DNA of 7,803 nt from JABIDZ01 sp964402905 (GTDB taxonomy: Archaea; Iainarchaeota; Iainarchaeia; Iainarchaeales; JAAZKV01): assembly GCA_964402905.1 (NCBI GenBank), contig CAYODU010000031.1, positions 1 to 7,803 of the forward strand. The letters are read 5' to 3'. Below, piece after piece: positions 1 through 5,663 of this stretch (its first letter is position 1; each line of letters starts with the position of its first letter). A program made the translations under genes and the position numbers. The notes under the pieces are model-generated. The model was not told the DNA's origin. It made no database searches and saw only the letters and a program-made list of their open reading frames with translations.

Positions 1-859
1 TAACTATGTTGCCTTCTCCCCAAAGGTTTTTTGCATAATCGAAAGATTCCATAAATTTTGTTCTTCCAATTTTTGATTTTCCGGGGCATACATTTTCCCA
101 TGCTTTTTGGTCCCAGGCTTCCATGTTGAAACTTATCACATCTACTCCAGTTTCATACACTTTGTTAAGGTATGACAGCGTTTTTGGGGGGGTGAGTGAA
201 AAGGGCCCACCAAATTTTCTTTTAAGAACGGACTTTATCACATTTCCAACTTTTGCATATTCTAATGCTTCCTGATCTCTATCTTCAAAAGTTCCTCCAG
301 TTAAGTCAAAAAAGGGAAATGTGTTCTTTGTCAATCTAACCACTTCTTCAACATGCTGAAGATTTGGTAATAGAGGATAGTTTGTTCTAACTGTTGTTGG
401 ATCAATATTGCAAAATTTGCATGGTTTTCCTATTCTCCAATGATAGCAATTTCTTGCCATTGCTATTGCTAGACAATCAACACCCATTACCTGTGCTACA
501 TGCTTCATTGGTGTTCCATCACTGGTTACTTGTGAGTAAAAATACGGTCTTTGTGGAAAACTAATTTCTAGCATTTCTTCATTATTTTCTTTTTTTAATA
601 GCACATATTTTTGTTTAATTTTCTTTATTACATAATTTGATTCTGGGTTGTAAATAAGTTTTGTTGTTATCTTATCCGCTAAAATTATCTCTGGTGGATA
701 TTTTTTTCCTTTAGCTTCTGAGGGAGACCTTAGTAAACCTTGAATGTCTTCTTTATATTTTTCTCCAACACCACTAATTTCACAGGCAATATCAACTCCT
801 TTGCTTCGCAGTATTACCTTTAATAGGGTGGCAATCTTTAGTTTTTCTTTTTTGTTCAT
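1..859 (-). CDS. Radical SAM protein, biotin synthase-related (3' end outside window)
   Basis: Translating the minus strand from the ATG at 859 gives 286 codons without a stop, so the C-terminus lies beyond the left edge. A cysteine cluster C138-x8-C147-x2-C150, ending in CKFCNID, fits a radical SAM [4Fe-4S] site. The usual spacing is C-x3-C-x2-C. A GGT at 188-190, about 40 residues on, sits where radical SAM barrels carry their SAM-binding GGE-like strand. The later NMEAWD (245-250), CPGK (258-261) and FDYAKNLWGEGN resemble the mid-barrel of biotin synthase-like proteins (N-E, PGK, then a helix before a GxG strand). About 130 residues precede the cluster, so there is an N-terminal extension of unknown role. 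The start is supported by GAGGTG five bases upstream and by an ATGA overlap with the glycosyltransferase stop, implying translational coupling. The superfamily call is firm. The substrate is unknown, and the biotin-synthase-related label is from remembered family patterns. Confidence 0.83.
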   Translation of the reverse strand, partial: MNKKEKLKIATLLKVILRSKGVDIACEISGVGEKYKEDIQGLLRSPSEAKGKKYPPEIILADKITTKLIYNPESNYVIKKIKQKYVLLKKENNEEMLEISFPQRPYFYSQVTSDGTPMKHVAQVMGVDCLAIAMARNCYHWRIGKPCKFCNIDPTTVRTNYPLLPNLQHVEEVVRLTKNTFPFFDLTGGTFEDRDQEALEYAKVGNVIKSVLKRKFGGPFSLTPPKTLSYLNKVYETGVDVISFNMEAWDQKAWENVCPGKSKIGRTKFMESFDYAKNLWGEGNIV

Positions 860-1710
860 TTAAACACCTCAATTGCTTTGTTATATATATCATTAACACT
901 TATTAAATTCAGACAATATTTATTTTCACAGCGATCATACCAGCAAGGTGTGCACGAAAGTTTTTTCCAAATGTACGTTAGATTTGGAAAAACACAAATT
1001 ATTTCGGGGTCAGTGGGACCAAAAATTGCAAGAGTTGTTTTGTTGAAGGCTGCTGCGATGTGCAGTGTGCCACTATCTAATGTTATTACATCATCGACTG
1101 AACTAATTAGTGAAAAAAGTTCTCTGATGGTGTGATTATTAAAGAAAACCATGTTTTTATCTTTCCAGTGTATTTTTTTATCAACAATTATTATATTAAA
1201 TCCGGCAGCGTATAATTTTTTTGCAAGAATTTTCCATCTTGTGATATACCAATTTCGTGTTTTGCTGTCTGTTGAAATTGCTATTGCTATGGTTTTTTTT
1301 TTAGCCTGGCATGTTCTGTTAATGAAATCTTTTCCAAATGCTTTTTCTTTGTCACTCAAATAAATTTTTATTCTTTTATCGGAAGTGCTAGGCATATTTG
1401 CGCATTCGAGAAACAATTCAATTTTGTTTTTTTCTATTATTGGTTGGTGTGTAATTGCATAATTAAATTCATAATCACTTAAATCAATTATTTTCATATA
1501 TGTATTTTCATTTATGTTACTTATGTCAATAACTTCATTTATGTTTGGGTTATTGTATAGTGCGTCTTCATATTCTTTTGGAAGTGCATAATCAATTGGT
1601 AGTCCATATTTCTTTTTCACTGCTTCAATTACTGGGGTAGTCATTAGTATGTCGCCAAGGTGCCCGTATTTTCTTTTTATTAAAACTTTACTCTTTAACT
1701 GTCTAGACAT
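856..1710 (-). CDS. Glycosyltransferase family 9 (heptosyltransferase-like)
   Basis: The 284-residue protein has the GT9 (ADP-heptose:LPS heptosyltransferase-like) pattern. The N-terminal strand VLIKRKYGHLGD is followed by ILMTTPVIEAVKK (residues 9-33), with the GD at 19-20 typical of the acceptor-side domain. The second Rossmann-like domain begins near IAIAIS (141-146). The donor-site block DSGTLHIAAA (212-221) and FGPTDP (230-235) are the family hallmark. A C-terminal cysteine-rich segment, CTPCWY (253-258) with further Cys at 261 and 266, also occurs in many GT9 proteins. The length is slightly short of the usual 300-350. No signal peptide or membrane segment is seen, so it should act in the cytoplasm, transferring a sugar from a nucleotide donor. 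In an archaeon without lipopolysaccharide the donor and acceptor are unknown; a surface glycan or glycolipid is plausible. It is first in a two-gene operon, overlapping the radical SAM gene by four bases. The start lies about 26 bases from a TATA box, suggesting a leaderless message. Confidence 0.9.
   Translation of the reverse strand: MSRQLKSKVLIKRKYGHLGDILMTTPVIEAVKKKYGLPIDYALPKEYEDALYNNPNINEVIDISNINENTYMKIIDLSDYEFNYAITHQPIIEKNKIELFLECANMPSTSDKRIKIYLSDKEKAFGKDFINRTCQAKKKTIAIAISTDSKTRNWYITRWKILAKKLYAAGFNIIIVDKKIHWKDKNMVFFNNHTIRELFSLISSVDDVITLDSGTLHIAAAFNKTTLAIFGPTDPEIICVFPNLTYIWKKLSCTPCWYDRCENKYCLNLISVNDIYNKAIEVFK
865..870 (-). promoter_or_regulatory. Shine-Dalgarno site of the radical SAM gene
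   Basis: On the minus strand GAGGTG is followed by five bases and the ATG at 859. It matches the archaeal anti-Shine-Dalgarno and lies inside the end of the glycosyltransferase gene. It decides the start of this internal operon gene. Confidence 0.75.
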
Positions 1711-1730
1711 ATCTCTTTATGGATTGCAAA

Positions 1731-1744
1731 GCATTTATATTATT
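1731..1744 (-). promoter_or_regulatory. TATA box of the glycosyltransferase operon
   Basis: On the minus strand AATAATATAAATGC is an archaeal TATA-like element centred about 27 bases before the ATG at 1710. Archaeal transcription starts about 25 bases downstream of the TATA centre, which puts the 5' end at or next to the start codon. No convincing ribosome binding site lies between. Confidence 0.5.
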
Positions 1745-1768
1745 AACTAAAGTTACTGCAATAATTTT

Positions 1769-1827
1769 GTATGTTTTATAATTATCAGGATGTTATTATT
1801 GTACTGTATGTTTTATATCATGTTATT
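1769..1827. repeat. Imperfect direct repeat in the non-coding gap
   Basis: GTATGTTTTATA occurs at 1769-1780 and 1806-1817, 37 bases apart. The match goes on as ATCA then TGTTATT in both copies, the first copy having extra ATT and GGA. The gap 1711-1854 holds nothing else recognisable besides the promoter of the glycosyltransferase operon: no ORF, hairpin or RNA gene was seen. Confidence 0.55.
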
Positions 1828-1854
1828 TGTTAACACTATGGGGCAACTGTAATA

Positions 1855-1971
1855 TTAATAAGTTACACTTGGCGTTATTGATTTTTCTGCTCTTAGAAAA
1901 TTTTCTAGGGCACTAACAACTCATGTGTTTAAATCAACTTTTTCAAAGTCATTCCAAGAGATTATTTTCAT
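1855..1971 (-). pseudogene. Remnant of a CsaA-type tRNA-binding (OB-fold) protein
   Basis: Three bases after the acetyltransferase stop, the minus strand reads ATG, then MKIISWNDFEKVDLNT and a TGA at 1923-1921. The frame then continues as VVSALENFLRAEK and SITPSVTY to a TAA at 1857-1855. From memory, CsaA and MetRS beta-type domains (PF01588) begin with a W/I-x-DFEKVD(L/I)RVG motif followed by a V/I-x-A-E-(D/N)-F-P-x-A stretch. Both halves match this, with the RVG region replaced by NT and a stop. A normal CsaA is about 110 residues; about 70 C-terminal residues are absent here and I could not find them in other frames up to the glycosyltransferase promoter. The placement, immediately after the acetyltransferase and divergent from metS, looks like a former operon member. 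The match is short and was judged by eye, so the family is probable rather than certain. Confidence 0.55.
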
Positions 1972-1974
1972 TCC

Positions 1975-2449
1975 TCATATAAGCCTTGCCATTATTATTT
2001 CATCAAAGAGTTTGTCTTTTCTTTGCAAAGACTTTTTTCTTATGCCTTCTTTCTTGAATCCTAGCTTTTTGTAAAAATTAATAGCCTTTTTGTTATCTGA
2101 AAATACCCCTAGTTCAATTCTCTTTAGTTTCATTTTTTTTTGCTCTTGCAAAAAGCTTTTTCATTATAGCTGTTGCAACTCCATTTCGTTGAAATTCTTT
2201 TGCAACAAATATTACAAATTCTGTACAGTGATTTCTTCTTCCGTGCCCAAGGCGCATTGATGAAAAACCAATTACTTTTTCTTTTTCAAGTGCGATAAAA
2301 GTATTTTTTTTGTCTTCAAGGCATCTTTCATTAAGTCTTTTAACAGTACTTCTCTCTTTTGTGCTAAGTGTTTGTTTTGTTACTTCATCCGAAAGCCACA
2401 AACCAATTATTTGTTTTGAATACTTTTCATCAAAACTAATTATTCTCAT
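1975..2449 (-). pseudogene. GNAT N-acetyltransferase, split by a frameshift
   Basis: The frame opening at ATG 2449 gives 111 residues and stops early. Removing one A from the nine-A run (plus-strand T9 at 2133-2141) joins residue 105 to a second frame that reads LKRIELGVFSDNKKAI, NFYKKLGFKKEG and so on to a TGA at 1977-1975, for about 157 residues in all. That is a normal length for a GNAT acetyltransferase. The acetyl-CoA binding loop QRNGVA (87-92, the Q/R-x-x-G-x-A motif) lies in the first part. The family's C-terminal N-x-x-A-x-x-F-Y-x-x-x-G-F motif lies in the second. Such enzymes move an acetyl group from acetyl-CoA to an amine or protein N-terminus; the substrate is unknown. Both halves keep good coding character, so the break is recent, or a sequencing or assembly error in a homopolymer, or tolerated slippage. 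An ATG at 2133 in the second frame could start only a non-catalytic fragment. Confidence 0.85.
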
Positions 2450-2470
2450 AAATTATCTGTATTTTTCGTA

Positions 2471-2481
2471 ATTAATAAAAC
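2471..2481 (-). promoter_or_regulatory. TATA box of the acetyltransferase gene
   Basis: GTTTTATTAAT on the minus strand is centred about 26 bases before the ATG at 2449. No ribosome binding site is visible between, which suggests a leaderless transcript. Confidence 0.45.
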
Positions 2482-2483
2482 TA

Positions 2484-2497
2484 TTTGTTTAAACAAA
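2484..2497. promoter_or_regulatory. 14-bp perfect palindrome between divergent promoters
   Basis: TTTGTTTAAACAAA is perfectly self-complementary. It lies between the TATA box of the acetyltransferase gene on one side and that of metS on the other, a few bases from each. It could be an operator for a dimeric regulator, but AT-rich DNA makes chance symmetry easier. Confidence 0.35.
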
Positions 2498-2501
2498 AAA
2501 C

Positions 2502-2515
2502 ACTATTTAAAAGCC
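2502..2515 (+). promoter_or_regulatory. TATA box of metS
   Basis: ACTATTTAAAAGCC contains TATTTAAAA, a good archaeal TATA box centred about 28 bases before the ATG at 2536. The predicted transcript begins at or within a few bases of that ATG, which supports it as the true start and argues for leaderless translation. Confidence 0.6.
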
Positions 2516-2535
2516 TTTTTTTGCTTTTTCTTTGT

Positions 2536-4191
2536 ATGCTTTTTGGTGGAAAACGAATTCTTGTTACAAGTGCTTTGCCTTATGTTAACAATATTCCCCA
2601 TTTGGGTAATTTGATTGGCTCTGTTTTGAGTGCAGATGTTTTTGCTAGGTTTGCTAGGCTAGAAGGTAATAAAGTATTATTTGTTTTGGGTACTGATGAA
2701 TATGGGACAACTGCAGAAACAAAAGCTATTGAAGAAGGATTGACTCCGAAGCAACTTGTTGATAAGTACTTTAAAATCCACAAAAATATTTATGATTGGT
2801 TTGGGACGAGCTATGATTGCTTGGGGAGAACAACAAGCAAAGAAAATCAAGAAATAGCTCAAAACATTTTTTTGAAATTATATAAAAATGGTTTTATTGT
2901 TGAAAAAGAAATTGAGCAACTTTACTCTGAAAAAAGTAAAAAGTTTTTGAGTGACAGGTTTGTTGAGGGAGAGTGTCCTTTTTGCCATGCAAAGGGCGCG
3001 AGAGGAGATCAGTGCGATGCATGTGGAAAACTTCTTGACCAGAAAGATTTGATTAATCCGATAAGCAAATTAGATGGTTCAAAACCTATAATGAAAAAAA
3101 CCCGTCACTTGTATGTGGACTTACCAAAAGCCGAAAAAGAATTAAAAAAGTTTTTTGATAAAAGAAAAAGTGGTTGGAGCAAACAAGCAGTTTCAATAAC
3201 AGAGCAATGGCTAAAAAGAGGATTAGAGTTAAGAGCAATTACGCGTGACCTTGAATGGGGGATACCTGTTCCGTTAAAAGGCTGGGAGCACAAAGTTTTT
3301 TATAGCTGGTTTGATGCACCAATAGGTTACATTGGAATTACTGCAGAGTGTTTGAAAGAAAAGTGGAAGAATTGGTGGAAAAAAGATGATGTTGTTTTGT
3401 ATCAGTTCATGGGAAAAGATAATGTGCCTTTCCACTCAATTATGTTTCCGACTTATTTAATCGGCGCAAAAGATAATTATCATTTGATTGATGTGCTTGA
3501 CTCAACCGCATATCTAAATTATGAGGGCGGAAAATTTTCTAAGAGCAAAAATGTTGGTGTATTTGGAAATGATGTAATTGAATCAGGAATAGAAAGTGAT
3601 TTGTGGCGTTATTATTTATTTAGGGTGCGCCCAGAAGACTCTGATACGGAATTTAATTGGGATGATTTTAAAGCTAAAATTAATAATGAGCTTGTGGGAA
3701 ATTTCGGTAATTTTATTAATAGGGTAATTACTTTGAGCGAAAAGTTTTTTGCTGGGAAAAAACCTGTAAAGAAAAAAAGTTTTTTGAAGAAAGAAGTTCA
3801 AATACTTTTGAAAGAGTATACCGAATTGATGGGAAAGAGCAGAGAAAAAGATGCTTTGTCTAAAGCAAATGAAATTTCTTCTCTTGGAAACAAATTTTTA
3901 CAGGAAAAAGAACCGTGGAATCTTATTAAAACTGATAAAAAAGCTGCGGGCGAGGTAATAGCAGAGTGCATTGATTTGTTTAAAGTACTTGCTCTCGTTT
4001 ATTATCCGTTTGTTCCAAGTGCTGCGCAGAAAGTTGCTGATGCAATTAAATTTGATTTGAAAAAAGGATTTAAAGAAGCTTTTGTTGGGGTAAAAGAAAA
4101 AACAACTATTGTTCCGCAAGGAATACTTTTTGCTAAGCTCGAAGACAAGCAAATAGAATCTTTAAGAAAAAAGTTTTCCGGAAAAAGATAA
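2536..4191 (+). CDS. metG: Methionyl-tRNA synthetase
   Basis: This cytosolic class I aminoacyl-tRNA synthetase charges initiator and elongator tRNA with methionine. In 551-residue numbering, the ATP-binding signature HLGN is at 22-25 (HIGH motif), TSALPYVNN just before it is typical, and the second signature KFSKS is at 333-337. A connective-domain zinc knuckle C147-x2-C150-x9-C160-x2-C163 is present. The second knuckle found in some archaeal enzymes is absent (the segment reads INPISKLDG), so one zinc is expected. WFDAPIGY (258-265) and FMGKDNVPFH (291-300) complete the catalytic core, and the rest is the helical anticodon-binding domain. The protein ends there and lacks the C-terminal tRNA-binding OB domain that many MetRS carry. 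I chose ATG 2536 over the in-frame TTG at 2485 because the family starts here and a TATA box lies between them. It probably forms its own unit, divergent from the acetyltransferase. Confidence 0.96.
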   Translation: MLFGGKRILVTSALPYVNNIPHLGNLIGSVLSADVFARFARLEGNKVLFVLGTDEYGTTAETKAIEEGLTPKQLVDKYFKIHKNIYDWFGTSYDCLGRTTSKENQEIAQNIFLKLYKNGFIVEKEIEQLYSEKSKKFLSDRFVEGECPFCHAKGARGDQCDACGKLLDQKDLINPISKLDGSKPIMKKTRHLYVDLPKAEKELKKFFDKRKSGWSKQAVSITEQWLKRGLELRAITRDLEWGIPVPLKGWEHKVFYSWFDAPIGYIGITAECLKEKWKNWWKKDDVVLYQFMGKDNVPFHSIMFPTYLIGAKDNYHLIDVLDSTAYLNYEGGKFSKSKNVGVFGNDVIESGIESDLWRYYLFRVRPEDSDTEFNWDDFKAKINNELVGNFGNFINRVITLSEKFFAGKKPVKKKSFLKKEVQILLKEYTELMGKSREKDALSKANEISSLGNKFLQEKEPWNLIKTDKKAAGEVIAECIDLFKVLALVYYPFVPSAAQKVADAIKFDLKKGFKEAFVGVKEKTTIVPQGILFAKLEDKQIESLRKKFSGKR

Positions 4192-4198
4192 ACGTTCT

Positions 4199-4220
4199 AA
4201 ATCTTTATTATTAAAGATTT
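4199..4220 (+). terminator. Hairpin after metS, possible terminator
   Basis: A nine-base-pair perfect stem, AAATCTTTA and TAAAGATTT with loop TTAT, begins eight bases after the stop. All but one pair are A-T and no T-run follows directly, although T-tracts occur from about 4230. It may mark the end of the message or protect the 3' end. Confidence 0.4.
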
Positions 4221-4272
4221 AATTGTAAATAAAAAATCTTTTTCATGAGTTTTTTTAGTAGTTGTCTGAATT

Positions 4273-4314
4273 GTTTTTCATTTGTTTTTTTACACTCGTT
4301 TTCATTTGCTTTTT
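4273..4314 (+). repeat. T-rich direct repeat upstream of the DsbA-like gene
   Basis: GTTTTTCATTTGTTTTTT at 4273 and GTTTTCATTTGCTTTTT at 4298 are near copies 25 bases apart. They lie in the region between metS and the next gene. T-tracts on the sense strand could act as archaeal intrinsic termination signals for metS. Confidence 0.4.
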
Positions 4315-4318
4315 AAGC
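4307..4318 (+). promoter_or_regulatory. Possible TATA box of the DsbA-like gene
   Basis: GCTTTTTAAGCA is the best TATA-like element upstream. It would start a transcript near 4338 and leave a leader of about 30 bases carrying the ribosome binding site. It is weak, and other AT-rich stretches nearby could serve. Confidence 0.3.
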
Positions 4319-4356
4319 ATTTTCTTTTTCCTATTAGTTAAGTTTTAGCTTTTAAC

Positions 4357-4364
4357 GAGGGGTG
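4357..4364 (+). promoter_or_regulatory. Shine-Dalgarno site of the DsbA-like gene
   Basis: GAGGGGTG lies just upstream of ATG 4368. It overlaps an in-frame GTG at 4362, which is therefore part of the binding site and not the likely start. Confidence 0.65.
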
Positions 4365-4367
4365 AAT

Positions 4368-5423
4368 ATGGCAAAAAAACACAAAAAAGTTTCTGAGCAA
4401 TCAACTAGTGCAAAAGAAGTAAAAGTTGTTGCAAAGGGAAAAAATATTTTGGGCGTTCCTGTTAATCAAAATTCTGTTATAATTGCAGTTGTTTTGATTA
4501 TTATTGGATTAATTGTCGGGGCATTAGCTATTGGCCCAGTGATTAGTGCTCAACAAAATGGTGATGTCTGCAATGCTAATTTAACAAGCGTTGAAGAACT
4601 AAAAACAAAAGTAGCTAATTATTTGAACGATAATCTTGTTTTAGATGACACAATTGTTGCAAGCGTTTCAGATGTTAATTCTCTTGGAGGAGGATTATAC
4701 GAAATGGCTTTTGAAGTAAATCAAAACGGTTCTGTTATTGGAAACGGAGTTTTGTTTGCTACAAATGAAAAAGTTATTTTGGGGCAATCATTTAATCTTG
4801 ATGAACCATTAGATAATTCAACAACTGATACACAGGGTACTGTAGAAGTACAGAAATCTGATTTTCCACAAGTGGACTTGTTTGTAATGAGCTTTTGTCT
4901 TTATGGAAATGAAGCAGAAGATACTATGCTTCCTGTTTATGAATTACTAAAAGACAAAGCACAATTCAACATTCATTTCATTGTTAACACAAACGGTGAT
5001 ACTGTCCAATCACGTCACGGACAGCCAGAAGTTGATCAGGATGAAAGAGAAGCATGTGTATTGCAGAACAGTGGTACTGATGCGTGGTGGTCATTTGCTA
5101 CATATGTGAATAGTAATTGTGGTAGTGATGGCTCTTGCTGGGAAGATGCAGCAGCTAGTGCTGGACTTGATTCAACAGCAATAAGTAGTTGTGTTGCAAC
5201 AGATGGATTAGCTTTAATGCAAGAAAATGAGGCTATTGCAAATGCTCTTGGAGTAAGCGGTTCTCCAACACTATTTGTTAATGGGACACAATCAAGCAAT
5301 GTTTACAGCTACGGAAATTCAGAAGCATATAAGCAAGCAATCTGCGATGCTTTTAATGTTTCTCCACAAGAATGTCTGCAAGCACTTGGTTCAACAGCTA
5401 CTGGGACATCTGGAAGTTGTTAG
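4368..5423 (+). CDS. Membrane-anchored DsbA-like thioredoxin-fold protein
   Basis: The 351-residue protein has a lysine-rich cytoplasmic N-terminus (1-25), one hydrophobic membrane segment (about 36-57) and a long, probably external, domain. After a linker and a 70-160 region of no recognised family, a thioredoxin fold starts at VDLFVMSFCLYGNEAED (169-185). This matches the FVMS-x-CPYG-x-x-AE signature of archaeal DsbA/GILT-like proteins. C177 is the sole active-site cysteine, and the usual proline after it is leucine. The substrate-side loop GSPTLFVNG (298-306) supplies the cis-proline P300. Other cysteines at 68, 230, 251, 257, 275, 326, 336 and the very last residue 351 fit a disulfide-bonded extracytoplasmic protein. 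The likely role is thiol-disulfide exchange or reduction outside the cell, but electron partners are not in the window. The strong ribosome binding site selects ATG 4368. A terminator follows, so it is probably a single-gene unit. Confidence 0.82.
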   Translation: MAKKHKKVSEQSTSAKEVKVVAKGKNILGVPVNQNSVIIAVVLIIIGLIVGALAIGPVISAQQNGDVCNANLTSVEELKTKVANYLNDNLVLDDTIVASVSDVNSLGGGLYEMAFEVNQNGSVIGNGVLFATNEKVILGQSFNLDEPLDNSTTDTQGTVEVQKSDFPQVDLFVMSFCLYGNEAEDTMLPVYELLKDKAQFNIHFIVNTNGDTVQSRHGQPEVDQDEREACVLQNSGTDAWWSFATYVNSNCGSDGSCWEDAAASAGLDSTAISSCVATDGLALMQENEAIANALGVSGSPTLFVNGTQSSNVYSYGNSEAYKQAICDAFNVSPQECLQALGSTATGTSGSC

Positions 5424-5443
5424 AAAGATAATTTAAAATGAGG

Positions 5444-5476
5444 AAAGGCAAATCGCCTTTTCTCTTTCTTTTTTTT
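5444..5476 (+). terminator. Hairpin plus T-tract terminator
   Basis: AAAGGC and GCCTTT form a six-pair stem with a five-base loop (5444-5460), followed by TCTCTTTCTTTTTTTT. The hairpin is 20 bases beyond the stop of the DsbA-like gene and has the most GC pairs of any hairpin seen in the window. Confidence 0.7.
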
Positions 5477-5596
5477 AAAAATTTAATTTCATTCGATTCT
5501 CTTTTTGTAGATCTTTTAATTTTGTTTGTTATGATTCCTCATTTTTTTAGTATTTTTGTTTTTCAAAAAATATTTTTTCTCTAATAAAAAGGCAAG

Positions 5597-5607
5597 GCAT
5601 ATAAAGG
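5597..5607 (+). promoter_or_regulatory. TATA box of the aCPSF2-NMD3 unit
   Basis: GCATATAAAGG is a near-consensus archaeal TATA box, with purine-rich AAGG before it as a possible BRE. A start near 5628 would give a leader of about 40 bases. The 120 bases between the preceding terminator and this box are T-rich and hold no recognisable feature. Confidence 0.6.
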
Positions 5608-5639
5608 GATTTCAACCTATTATTTTAATTGGAAGTGAG

Positions 5640-5663
5640 AAGAATAATTATTAATTCTTGGTG
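5640..5663 (+). promoter_or_regulatory. Leader hairpin abutting a GGTG ribosome binding site
   Basis: AAGAAT and ATTCTT (5640-5659) can pair as a six-pair stem with an eight-base loop. GGTG at 5660-5663 follows directly, five bases from ATG 5669. The GGTG is a short but plausible Shine-Dalgarno match that supports the start. The stem is weak. Confidence 0.35.

Noticed and set aside
183..195. Run of seven G as a possible second frameshift site
   Set aside because: The radical SAM frame continues sensibly on both sides (FSLTPPK), so the run is simply in-frame proline codons.
878..1363. Two plus-strand open frames, one with hydrophobic stretches suggesting a small membrane protein
   Set aside because: They lie antisense to the well-supported glycosyltransferase gene; the hydrophobicity comes from reading its A/T-rich codons backwards.
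2485..2535. TTG start for methionyl-tRNA synthetase, adding 17 hydrophobic residues that look like a signal peptide
   Set aside because: The extension overlaps the palindrome and the TATA box, the family starts close to ATG 2536, and a cytosolic synthetase needs no signal peptide.
2580..4152. Several minus-strand open frames of 60-85 codons inside metS
   Set aside because: They are antisense shadows of a gene with all catalytic motifs intact, with no promoter or family resemblance.
4362..4367. GTG start for the DsbA-like protein
   Set aside because: The GTG is part of the Shine-Dalgarno stretch GAGGGGTG; ATG 4368 is correctly spaced from it.
5036..5299. Minus-strand 87-codon open frame inside the DsbA-like gene
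   Set aside because: It is antisense to a conserved thioredoxin-fold region, with no ribosome binding site or recognisable motif.
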